The translations under genes and the position numbers were made by a program. 64,000 nucleotides of DNA, taken from positions 124,001-188,000 of the forward strand of contig JANVCC010000135.1 of assembly GCA_025345505.1 (NCBI GenBank), read 5' to 3'. A model generated the notes under the pieces. That model worked only from the letters and a program-made list of their open reading frames with translations. It did no database searches and was not told the DNA's origin. Source of the DNA: Todiramphus chloris collaris (lineage: Eukaryota > Chordata > Aves > Coraciiformes > Alcedinidae). Of the stretch, positions 23,695 through 34,500 are shown piece after piece; positions within the stretch are counted from its first letter, which is position 1; every line of letters starts with the position of its first letter.

Positions 23695-24236
23695 ACCTAT
23701 GAGCTCCCTACTCAGCTCTGGTGAGACCTCACCTGGAGTACTGTGTCCAGCTCTGGAGCACTCATCACTAAAAAGGACATGGACCTGTTGGAGGGGGAAC
23801 AGAGGATCCCCAGCAATGCTGGGAGGGCTGGAACCCCTCTGCTGGGAGAGTTGGGTGTGTTCAGCTTGCAGAAAAGAAGGCTCCGGGGAGACCTTGGGGC
23901 CTTTTAGGACTTCAAGAGACTCTCAGAAAGATGGGGACGGACTTTTGAGAAGGGCCTGTTGGGACGGGACAAGGGGTAATGGGTTTAAACTAAAAGAGGG
24001 AGATTTAGACTGGAGAGAAGGAAGAGATTTTTTGATGCTGAGGGTGGTGAGACCCTGGCCCAGGTAACCCAGAGAGGTGGTCGCTGCCCCATCCCTGGAA
24101 CCATTCCAGTTGTGGTTAGCCGGGGCTCTCAGCAATCTGCTCTGGTTGCAGATGTCCTTGCTCAGTGCTAGGGAGGGTTGGACTCAATTATCTTTGACGG
24201 TCCTTTCCAGCCTAAATCATTCTAGGATTCTACGAG
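23695..24236 (+). mobile_element. CR1 LINE 3' fragment, second subfamily
   Basis: This copy has a different 3' sequence from the ARAP3-intron copies: GGGAGACCTTGGGGCC, GGTTTAAACTAAAAGAGGG and GAGGTGGTCGCTGCCCCATC. It ends in CATTCTAGGATTCTACG. It reads back to CCTCACCTGGAGTACTGTG, a CR1 segment upstream of the 3'UTR. Confidence 0.9.
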
Positions 24237-26020
24237 CTCAGGAGATGCAAAGTGTGAGATCCTGGGGATGGAGTCACATCCTCCCCCAGCTGAGGCACGT
24301 TTGACACTAGAGGCACTGGAGGGGGCTGGGGAGTTGAGTGTGGGCAGGATGGGGGGCCCATGCCCCCCATCCATGGAGGTGCCAGCTGACATCACTGCCT
24401 TATGGGCTAATCTCCCGTCCAGCAGCAGCTTCCTGTTTCCTTTCCAATCTCTGCGCTGTGGGGTGGCTCCGCTCCGCTCGGGGCCAGGCAGGAAAAGTGT
24501 CTCGCTGGGCTCTCGTGCGGGGCTGCAGCCTCCGCGTGTCTGGCCCTCACCCCACTGGGCCGTGGGCCACCTGCTCCCCCAGCAACCCATCAAGGGCTCC
24601 TGGGGTGCCCCAATCCCCCACAGCCCTTCTCGCTCAGGAGCTGGGGGATGCTGGTGAACGACCCTCTTCCCGTTTCTGTCACAGGAAACCCAGTGGAGGC
24701 TCATGATTCTGTAAGAAATCACTGTACTGGGGCTCCCAGCACCCCACAGGGTCTGGGGCAACCCTTCTCCCCAGTCCCACTGGTTTCACCCTCCTCTCTG
24801 GCCACAGTGGTGCTGGAGTCCAGGAGCTCTGCTCCATCCCAGTGCTGGATGTGGACCAGTGTCTCTGCCACCCCAGCAATCTTTGTCCTCCCTATGTACT
24901 TGATGCCACCTCCATCCTGGACAATTTAGGCAGCATCCTGGGCTGGTGATGTCACCTACCTGGGGACAACCTTCCTTGGGGCTGGCCGGGTAGTGGGGCC
25001 TCTCTGCTGGCCTCTTGGTGCTCAGGCAGCAGCTCCTCACACCTACTCAGGGCTGGCTAAAAATAACCCCGCAGCAGAGCTGCAGCTACTGCAGAGAAAC
25101 ATCTGGGTGACAAGAAGAGACAAGGCTGCTTCTCCCATCACTGGGGCCCTGGGGGGTGGTCTTCACCCCAGCACCCTGCAAACTTGGGGTGCCAGTGGAC
25201 TCTGCCCCATCAGGGCAGCACTCAGGGGGTGTTTCTCCCCCTTACTCGGGCCACAGTTGCCTGCCCAGCTCTACCACAATTACTGCCCAGTGTTACTCCA
25301 GCAGTTTGGGGCTGGGATGTGTCTTTTTGCAGGTGAAATCCTCCCTGCTGTGTCTGCTGACATGGTGGGAATTGCACAGAGCAGGGAAGAACTGCTCCCC
25401 TTGCTGTGAGCCCCAAAGGCAGCGAGGGGGGATCCCACACATCTCCTGCCCTGGGGTTTCCCACATTTTCCCTGCAGAGGTGGTTTCTCTGCCCTGGCCC
25501 TGCCTGTGCAGCCAACACAACTGCAAACCATGGGAGCCCAGTGCCCGGATGTCCAGGAGCTCTTCTGTCCTCCCCAGAGCTCTCTGCAGTGGGACACGTG
25601 CATGTGACATTCCCCAGCAACAGCACAGATGTGACCTAATAGGGCAGCTAAAGGGTGACAGTGAACATCTCTGCCCGGGATGCTGGGGTGGGTGTCTGGA
25701 TGAACTGGGGAGGAGAAGCACAAGGTATGGGGGAAGCAAGTACAGGGCAGCCGCACTTGGTGGGACCACTGGAGGTCAGGGTGATCAGGGAGTGTGAGGA
25801 TGGGTGGGTCAGAAGGGCCCCAAAAACCATGGTGACAGCTGGCTCTGGGCAGGATGCAAGCCCTGGGTGCTGCCAGCAGATTGTCCCCCCCACTGCCTTG
25901 ACAGACCTCTGTGAGCTGTGAGAGTGGCTGCCACATCCTGGCCCTGCCCCCAGTTCTTGCCTTAGTCTGGAGCCGAGTACCCCAGCACCATCAGCAGTGG
26001 TGGCCCTGTTTGCATTGACA
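24237..26020. other. Spacer between ARAP3 and the STARD10-like gene; no gene seen
   Basis: GC-rich unique sequence between two CR1 copies. Open frames here have no family motifs, and I see no splice-bounded exon or RNA gene. Confidence 0.5.
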
Positions 26021-26021
26021 C

Positions 26022-26417
26022 TGTTTAGCCTGGAGAAGAGAAGGCTCCGGGGAGACCTTCTTGGGGTCTTGCAGGACTTCAGGGGGCCTGTCAGAAAGAT
26101 GGGGTCAGACTTTTGAGCAGGGCCTGTTGGGACAGGACAAGGGGTGATGGGTTTAAACTAAAAGAGGGAGATATAGAATAGATAGGAGGAAGAAATTTTT
26201 GATGCTGAGGGTGGTGAAACCCTTGCCCAGAGAGGTGGTCGATGCCCCATCCCTGGCAACATTCCAGGTGAGGTTGGCCTGGGCTCTGAGCAACCTGCTC
26301 TAGTTGCTACTCAGTGCAGGGGGAATGGACTAGATGAGCTTGAAAGGTCCCTTCCAACCCAAACCACTCTGATTCTATGATTCCATGATTGATTCTACAA
26401 TTCTGTGGTTCTATGAT
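26022..26417 (+). mobile_element. CR1 LINE 3' fragment, second subfamily
   Basis: It begins at GTTTAGCCTGGAGAAGAGAAGG and shares the GGTTTAAACTAAAAGAGGG block with the copy at 23.7 kb. The tail at 26370-26417 is a long run of diverged octamers (TTCTATGATTCCATGATTG and so on). Confidence 0.9.
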
Positions 26418-26799
26418 CAAGCTTAAACCCAGCCGGGGCAGGAGCCCAGTAGCCACAGCAGCCTTGGAGCATGAGAGTGCATGGGTAGATGGAAAACCCA
26501 GTGTTTGTCAGCGTATTCCCCCAGCAGCGCCTGTCTAGACTGACTTCCCGTTGTCTGCTGGATGCTGCCTCCCACCCACGCCTGTGGGTGTGCAGAGCCC
26601 TGCACCCGCCTCTCCCGCCCCACCGTGAGCCACCTTGCTCCCTGCTGAGGGTCACCCCTGGGTGCTGGGACTGCATGGTTGGCTTCCCTCTCCTCTCTGA
26701 CCCAGGACCTAGAGCCCGGACAGGCTCAGGGTGGACTCAGTGCCAGCTTCCTCACCTCGCTGCCAGCTTCCTCGCCGTCCCGTGCCAGCCCGAAGCCCT

Positions 26800-27576
26800 C
26801 TCGCACACACACCAACCCCTTTATTGTTGTGCCAGAAACCACGGCAGCGGCAAACACCAGGAGAGTGGGGACAGAGGCTGCCCAAGACCACACTGCCAGG
26901 AAAAGCCCCCTCCCCAATATCTCCTGGGGAAGGGGTCCCCAGAGCCAGCTGGGCGAGAACCAGCCTGCAGAGGTGAGCTTGATACCCAGGAGAGGACCCG
27001 GGAGGGCTCGCTGAAATGGGGAGTGGGGGGGTCACACAAAGCCTGGAGGGGCTTGGTGGGCTGCAGTGGGTTCATTCTGACTGTGGGGCTGGCAGAGCTG
27101 GACCTTGGGCCAGAAAGGGTCTGCAAAGCCTAGGCAGGACCCCCATTTCTGAACCTTTGAGGGATACCCCTAGAAAGTCTTACAGTGGTAAAGGGGTATC
27201 TTGGTGCCAGGAAAGCTCCTACCCACTCCATGAAGGGTTCCTCCTCTCTTGCCCTTCCCAGATTCAACTTGGGGCACCTGCTGCCACTGCCAGCTCTACC
27301 TCCTGTGTGGGAACATCTCCATGAGCTGGGGACACCTCCATGGGCCACCATAGGCGCAGGAGGGACCAAGGTGCCCATCCTCCCTCTTTCTAACACCTGT
27401 GCTGCAAGTTCCCATGGGACAGTACCCTGCTGCCCAGGTAGAGGGGGTCTATGATGAAGATACTGGAGAACAAATGTGACTATTGGGGTGAAGGGGGACA
27501 AATTCCCACCCATACCCCCTGGCTGCCAAGCCCTGGTCACGAGGGGGTTCCCCCACGAGAGGGCTGTGGAGAGGAC
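26800..27576 (-). other. 3'UTR of the STARD10-like gene with poly(A) signal
   Basis: Downstream of the TGA (27579-27577) the first AATAAA on the minus strand is at 26825-26820. It is followed at once by a GT-rich stretch (GGTGTGTGTG, about 26805-26815), which is a reasonable downstream element although closer than usual. The predicted 3'UTR is about 770 nt and free of CR1. Confidence 0.5.
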
Positions 27577-30500
27577 TCAGGCTTCATGGTCACTGGTGCT
27601 CAGGTGGTCCTCGGGCAGCCCCGTCTCGTCGATGTTCTCCAGCGAGTCAGCATGCTGCACCGAGAGCTCAGCCAGGTTGACACTGGGCAGCGTGTTCTGC
27701 TCCGGGTACACCCAGGGCTTGTATCCAGGATCGTGTTTGCGTTTCCACTCCGGGTACTTCAGCCCAGCCTTGTAGATCTTCTTCATTGCCTGTGGGCAGA
27801 GTAGGTCCAGCCCATCACAGTGACCGAAGTCCCCAGCAGGGATGGAGCCACCTTGATCTGTAAGTGCATCTCCCAGCTCCCCCATTGCTTGTTTTTTGGG
27901 GGTGCTGGGAGGGGATGGAGGTCTGGCTCAGACCACAGTGCCCCAGCAACATACCCCGTGCATGCTCTGTGAGCCTGGGGTCACCCAGAACCCATCCTGC
28001 AAGCCCTGGGTCACCCAGCCCCCATCCTAGGGGACCTCTTTGGGGCAGCTCATCCCTGGTGCCTGTGCATCCCACTCCCGGCCACACATCCTGCTTACCT
28101 TTGGTGCCACAAACTGCGAGACGCGGTTCACCACCCACTTTGGCAGCGACCCTGCAAAAGCCCAAAGCCCCGTCACTCAGACAATCCAGGCCAGCCCCAG
28201 AGGAGGCACCATGAGCAGGCAGCACCTCGTGCCACACTAAGCCCCTCCAGTGCTGATGGCACCTGCCCTGGGAGGGGAACCCCTTCTTCCCTGGGTTGTC
28301 CCCACTTCCCCGTGCCCTTTGCACCTCAAGGTGATGGAAAGCTAGGGCAGTTGAGCTCTGGGGGTATAAGAGGTCTCATCCCTGAGGAGATATGCTGTGC
28401 CCTCCCCTCCTTCTGGCACTCACCACGAGGGTCCACCTGGGTGAGATAATAGAGGACACAGGCACTGGCACCGTTCGCCTTGATCAGGTAACCTGTCTGC
28501 AGGGACACGGCCCTCACAAAATCCTTCCGCGGCGGGTATTTCTGCAGAGAGAGGCCGTGAACCTCAGAGCCTGCCCCAGCCCCTGCCCAAGCCCTGCCTG
28601 TGCCCCTGGCCCATGGGGCCAGCACCCCTGCCAGGGCTGGGGCTGGCCGGGGGCTCACCGGGTGTTTGACGCTGTAGTTGATGATCATGTAGTCATTGCC
28701 CAGGGGCAACCAGGAGCGCAGGGTGACGAAATCCCGGTTCTTCAGGGGGCTCGGGCATTTCCCTGTGGACAAGACCCTGTTACACTCCAACCCATTGCCC
28801 CCATGGCCCCCCAGCCACGCATGGGCATGTGGGGTTGAGAGAGGGGCCCTGGGGTTCCCCAGGGGCTGGGGGTTGCTCACAGGAGTAGTATCCAACGTCA
28901 GCATTAACGGTCAGGCGCCCGATGTCGTAGGTCTCGATCATGTTGGAGTCCCATTTCTTGCGGTAGCGGGTGTCGTGCAGCACGTCATAGAGCGTCTCGG
29001 CTGGGACGTCCTTGCAGGAGATGCGAGTCTGTGGGGAGATGGGCAGTCAGGCAGGGGAGCAGGACCCACCCCCAGAGCATGGGGCTGTGCCCATCCAAGG
29101 ATGAGGATTTTAGGCTGTCCCGGTGTGCGGTGGCACGTTCCCTGTGCTGCTATAAAGCCATGTGCACGTGTCCATGGGGAATGCTCTGCACACATGGTGA
29201 AGAGCACATCCCTGCTTCAGGACAGCCCAAGAAGAGCCTCCAGCCCTGCTGCCGTGCAAAGGCAAGAGGGTAGTAGGGGTAGAAGGACCCTCTGTCCTCA
29301 AATGGAGCTGCCTGATGGTCCAGGCTCTGGTGTCTTGGTACACAGAATCCCAGCATGGTGGGGGTTAGGAGGTCCAATGCCCCTGCTCCAGCAGGGTCAC
29401 CCAGAGCAGGGGGCCCAGTATCACAGTGTCCAAGAGGGTTTGTAATATCTCCTGAAAAGGAGACTCCACAGCCTCTCTGGGCAGTCTGGGGCAAGCTCTG
29501 CCACCCTCACAACAAAGAAGTTTTTCCTCCTGATCAGATGGAACCTCCTGTGTTCCAGTTTGTGCCCATTTCCCCTTGTCCTGTCACTGAGCACCATTGC
29601 AAGAGTTTGGCCCCATCCTCTGGACCCTGAACACAGCCCTTTCCCCTCACCCCATGGTCCTGCTGGGCAAGAAAACAGATGCTCCTGCTCTAGCACGATG
29701 CTTTTTGGTGTGGGGCCTGGTCCCAAGAGGTTGATGGGGCCCTGGCTGTAACCAGAGCTGTGGAGCTGCCCAACTGTGCCGGTGAGTGCATTATTGATGA
29801 AGACGACCGCCCCGCTCCTCTCAATTCTGGGAGGAAGGAGATGTCATCTGCTCCTCGTTAGAGGCCTTGCATCTTTGATGAGGTGTTCAGCAGTACTGTG
29901 TAATTGGAGATGGCCCCTCTGAATGTGGCAGGTCCCATCAATCTCAGGCAAGCTTTCCCTGATGGCCTGGGTGATGCTTTCTGCCCAGTGTGCTGGACTC
30001 ATGCCCAGGACAGGCTTGGAGATGTGCTGCACTCCTCTGGGCATCGTGGAGGAGAGTGTTGGAGCACCCAGACCCCTCCTCCTGCTTCCCGTCTACAGCC
30101 ACCCCCTCTCAGCTGGGTCTGGAGGTGCTGCTGCAGGGTGAAGGATGCCTCCAACCAGAGGTGGGGCTCATGGTCCTCCTGAGCTTCAGAAAGCTCCGGT
30201 TATCACAACAGGACCATTGCAGCCTTGCACCCCCAAAATCCCCCACTAAAGCCTGTCTACCACCCCCCTCCAGCCATGGAAGAAGAGAGGCTGTGCAACA
30301 GCTGCACCAGGTGGTCAGCTGGGACCGGGGGGGGAGCACAAAGCCCCAAACCAGACCATCCGCCAGGAATTCAGGTGGAAAAAGATCTGGAGCTCCAGCT
30401 ACTCAGGGACACTTCAGGTTACATCTACATTAATGTGATGACTGGGGCTCTTCTGACCCCCAGCCTGTGCAGCTCAGCAGTTCTGCACAGACTGGCTGGC

Positions 30501-32911
30501 ATCCTCCAGCTCATGTTTCGGGCAGGGTCCCTGGGCAATGGTAACCCCTGCACCATGCCCAGGCCCTCTCCAGAGCAGGGAGAAACCACATCAAGGTTTT
30601 TCTTGCAATGAAGCAGGCTGGGTGATGGTGCTCAGACCTCGCTGAACCTGCCTGGGTTCTGCCCTTTATGGAGCTCAGTGGTGACAAAGGGGCTATAAGT
30701 GCACCCCCTCTGCTGGGCTGGGCTTGTTTGAACTTGGTTGCTCTTCACAAGGTTCCTGCAAGCCCATCCCTCCAGCCTGTCCAGGTCACACCGAGCAGCA
30801 GCTTTATCTCCAGCGCTTCCAATGCTCTCCGCACTTGTCCTCTGCCTCTCTCAGCAGACTTGCTGACAGGGCACTTGATCCCATCATCCCAGTAACAGGG
30901 TGGGACCCAGCAAGTGACTGCTGTACTGCTGACTACCATGCCATGAGCCTGACATGCTTAGAGAATGCCGGAGCCCTGGAATAGTCTGCCCAGAGAGGTT
31001 GTGAAGTCTTCTCTGGAGGGATTCCAAACCTGCCTCGACACTGTGATCCTGGGCAGCCTGCTCTGGGTGACTCTGCTGGAGCAGAGTGATTGGATAAGAT
31101 TATCTCCAGAGGTCCCTTCCAACCCCCACCATGCTGGGATTATGTGATCCACTCACTAGTCCAGTGTTCCAGTCCAGATCTCACCAGTGTGGCCATGAGG
31201 AGACTCCAGGCTTTACTAAAGTAAAGATGCTGGGTTTTCACTGTTCTCCCCATACCCCCACAGCCAGTCCTCTCCATGCAGGAGGCAATCAGGCTGGTCA
31301 AGCAGGATTTGCCCTTGATAGGTCCTTGCTGCTCTTACCACTGCCCTTGCCCTTCAGGACATGGCTTCCAGAAGAGTGTTCTCCATGACCTTCCCAGGGA
31401 TGGAGATGACAGAGCAGCCCATAGTGCCCAGGACCATCCTTCTTGCCCTTCTGGAAGATGGATGTGACATTTATCTCTTCCCAGTTACCAGCAAGCTCCT
31501 GCAGTCACTAGGACTTTTCAAAGAGACTTTGAGCAGACCCCTCAGCATCCCTGGGTACATCCTGCCTGGTCCTGTGGACTTGTGCATACCCGAATGCCTT
31601 AAGTGCTCCCTGATCCTAGTCCAGAAGCTCTTCTCTGGCCCTCCTCCTCCTCCTCCTCACCTTGGCCCTGAAGGGCCTCCATCCATGACAGTGCTGCAGT
31701 CATTGTGTGTCCAGTTCCTCCTTGTGTCCCTTCAGCTTCCTGTGCTGCTGTCCAGGCACCCGAGATGGGCAGCCAGTTACTCTATGTTCAGGAGACTGGT
31801 GCAAGAACCTCCTCCCAGTGTACTGTTCCCAGGATCCTCCTCACCATCTCCTTGTGCCTTCCCTGCTCTTCAGGTTGTGGTAGCCCTTTGCTGACACTCT
31901 TAGTTGAGAGCTCTATTTATGGGGTTGACTGTTCTGTAGGTAAGATGCTCTGGCCCTGCTTAGGTGGATCCCCTCCCTGCCCAGCTGTCCTCATCCTCAG
32001 TGGTCAGAAAAGCCAAAGCCCTATCTGTTATCCCAGCTGTGGTCCTGAAGTATGCTCCTGTGCAGGGCTTACCCTGTGATGGGGCTCCCATGCCCCTTGC
32101 TCCCTGCATGCCATAACCACTCATGGTGTACCCAGGGTCACCTGACAGTGCCATGACTATGAGCAACGAGATGTAACAACCTGAGGGACAGCTGAATCGC
32201 ACTAGTCCCTCTGCAGCATCCCACATCTGGCCCCTGGCAAGCAAGAAACCTCCTAAGACAGCACATGGGGGCTCTTAAACTCTCCAGGATGCTCATCTAG
32301 TGCAGGATATGAGGTGATGTGCCCTGGGATGGTGTCTCTGGGGAAGAGGCATCAGGAAGTCAGCCCACCATCCTGTCTCATGCCCTGGGGGCTCCCAGCA
32401 AGGTCATCTCCATAAGGTAATCGATCCCAGGGCCTTCCCACCTGTCTCTGGATCACGGGCAGCCGCAACGTGAACCCACATGCGTGCACCCTGGCAGGTC
32501 GAGAGGCTAAAGCCACGGGGCAAGCAGCGAGAGCCTGCAGAGCAGTGTGCCAGCTGGGGAAACACCTCTGAGGGATTAAACCCACCATCCCCAGAATTCA
32601 GGGTAGAAACATCCCCAGGAAGGCTGGCCCAGGGTGCTGTGCACCCCCAGGATGGCAAAGGCACCCCAGGGACTCTCAGGAGAAGCTGGGCATGGAGCTG
32701 GGGCAGGGAAGGGCTGTTGGTCCTGCAGCTGCAGGCGTCTCCTTACCTTGATTTTCTGCACAGTGCAGCTTTCCTCCTGGCCCTGACTCCACACGGTCAC
32801 ACCAGCCTTGTTGTACCGGCAGTGCCAGCCCTCCAGGCTCTCACACTGATCCCTGAAGGAGCTGAAGTCGGAGTCATCCGGGATATAAACCATCTCCCCT
32901 CCTCTGGACAT
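27577..32911 (-). CDS. STARD10-like START-domain lipid-binding protein (complete, six coding exons)
   Basis: Exons in order: 32911-32747, 29028-28881, 28762-28659, 28541-28424, 28151-28099, 27789-27577. Phases join cleanly: 801 nt, 266 aa plus stop (mammalian STARD10 is about 291 aa). The START domain fills residues about 10-235, with motifs DVPAETLYDVLHD, YRKKWDSN, LTVNADVGYYSWKCPSPLKNRD, NYSVKHPKYPPRKD, RAVSLQTGYLI and PKWVVNRVSQFVAPKAMKK, and the STARD10 tail signature LSVQHADSLENIDE. STARD10 binds and transfers phosphatidylcholine and phosphatidylethanolamine in the cytosol. The ATG at 32911 has an in-frame TGA 21 nt upstream (32932-32930), but its context (C at -3) is weak; codon 7 is an ATG in a good context. 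The tail ends in SDHEA instead of the acidic SDDD casein-kinase-2 site of mammalian STARD10. The gene lies next to ARAP3, whereas STARD10 lies next to ARAP1, so I call it a paralogue rather than STARD10 itself. Confidence 0.9.
29342..29645 (-). mobile_element. CR1 LINE 3' fragment in intron 1 of the STARD10-like gene
   Basis: In reverse orientation the sequence shows older CR1 hallmarks: GGTTAGGAGGTCCAATGCCC, AGGAGACTCCACAGCCTCTC, AAGAAGTTTTTCCTCCTGATC and CCCCTTGTCCTGTCACTGAG. It is diverged and lacks an intact octamer tail. Confidence 0.8.
30950..31150 (+). mobile_element. CR1 LINE 3' end in intron 1 of the STARD10-like gene
   Basis: A short, diverged copy: GTCTGCCCAGAGAGGTTGTG, GGATTCCAAACCTGCCTCG, then CAACCCCCACCATGCTGGGA. 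It is the same subfamily as the reverse copy at 29.3 kb, in the opposite orientation. Confidence 0.75.
31185..31690 (-). mobile_element. Old internal CR1 fragment (reverse-transcriptase region), decayed
   Basis: Read on the minus strand, several segments match the CR1 ORF2 region in order: AGGCTTTACTAAAGT, CTGGTCAAGCAGGATTTGCC, CTCCATGACCTTCCCAGGG, AGATGGATGTGACATTT and GGTCCTGTGGACTTGTGCA (all quoted as they appear on the plus strand). The frame is broken by indels, so it is a relic with no coding capacity. Confidence 0.65.
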
Positions 32912-33450
32912 GGGGCTGAGCTGCTGGACTCAGGGCACGGGCACTGGCTCCTTCTGTCTCCCCTCCCCAGGAGAGCCGGCTCTGCCCTTGAGCTCTGCCT
33001 TGCTGGGTGCCTGCTGCAAGCTCACATCATCCTCAGAGCCCCGAGCCTGTGCCCCCCGAAGCGGGCACTGGCCACGCAGGCACACCCGGATGGGCAGAGA
33101 CCTCCAGGCAGCCCGGCCACGCAGTGCCGCGCAGAGCAGCGGGGAGGAAGGCTCCTTGCCTGCAGTTGCTATCGCAGCTGCTGGGAGCTCAGATGTCTTC
33201 TCCGGCTGGCTCACCAGGATCACATTTCTCTCCGGCTGGCTGTCAGCTCCTCTATTATTCAGCAGGTAGCAGCGTGCAGGTGGCTCTGCTTTCAGGGCCA
33301 AGCTGCCCCCGGCTCCTCGAGCCCCCCGTCCTTGCTGGCCCTGGTCTCCCCTCACCGACACGCTGCCAATCTCTGTGCCTGACTTTGCAGCACCAGCTCG
33401 CTGGCGGGATCAGCTGATCGCCTGCCAGGAGCAGCGGCCAGGCCTCTCAG
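32912..33450 (-). promoter_or_regulatory. Upstream region and possible promoter of the STARD10-like gene
   Basis: The 500 bp above the start codon are moderately CpG-rich (33.04-33.17 kb and 33.36-33.45 kb), with no CR1. I see no clear TATA box and cannot tell whether the 5'UTR is spliced; a CAG acceptor-like site occurs 9-14 nt above the ATG. Confidence 0.3.
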
Positions 33451-34159
33451 CAGCACGGTAGAAAAATGATGGGCTTGAAGCATCGGTAGGATGCAGGCCA
33501 GAGAGGATGCTGTTGTGCCTGGAACTGGACCACGGTCCAGTGCACAGGTCCTTGGCTTTCAAGGTGTCCTGCATCTGTGGGGTTGGCTCATGGCACGGGA
33601 AAAAATTTGCAGGTGGAGAGGATGCCCTTCACTGGGGTTGCAGGATCCTGGGGATGCTGGTGGGAAGGGACCCCTGAGGGGGTCTCTTTCCCACCCTCCT
33701 GCTCAGAGCAGGAACACCACCAACACAGGGTAAGGTCAGCCATGGCTTTACCCAGCTGCATTTTGAAGGATGGACTTGCCCCACCCTCTGGTGGCATGTC
33801 CCCCAGCTGCACCACCTCCCCAGGAAACCAAATAATAATTCCTACTGTTCAACTGGAAGCTGCAATTAATGTTTGTTGTCCTTTGTTACATTTCACGCCC
33901 TGCTGAGAGAGGTTGGCTCTGTCACCGTTGTATCTGCCCTCTGGGTAACTGATGATGCTGGTAGATCCCAGCCTGTCTCTCTTGTAACCCCAAACCCAGG
34001 CCTGCCAGCAGCATCTGCTGGTTCCTTTCCAGCTCCTTCACCTCACCCTGAAGTGGGGGGCCAGTCTGGACCCAGGACAGAGCTGGGGGTTCCTTGGTAT
34101 GGTGCAGAGAGGACAACCCCTTCTCTCAGGCTGCTGACCACACTCCTCCTCATGTTGCC

Positions 34160-34500
34160 CAGAATACAGCTGACCCCATCTGTTCAGCTTCTTGTCCAGG
34201 ACCTTGTACCAGGTTCTTTTCACTGGGATCTTGCTTAGCCCCTTGGTCCCCAGCCTGGGTGAAACCTGGGGTTATCTGGCCCATCTTGTTGAAGTTCACA
34301 GGGTTTCTGTTGACCCCAATTTTGAGTTTCTTGGGGCTCACCTGAACCAAGGTTCTGTTATTTGCTGCACACCCATTCCCCCTAGTTTAGCCTCATCTGC
34401 AAGGCAAGAGTTCCCTTGCCTCCTCATCCAACCTTCTGATGAAGTTGGGGAGCATGGCCCCAGTACTGACCCTGGGATACCCCACTGGAGACCAGCTGCC
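34160..34500 (-). mobile_element. Decayed internal CR1 fragment
   Basis: Plus-strand phrases such as CTTGTTGAAGTTCACAGGGT, TTTAGCCTCATCTGCAAGGC and CCCAGTACTGACCCTGGG match the reverse complement of the CR1 ORF2 region. Divergence is high. Confidence 0.5.
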
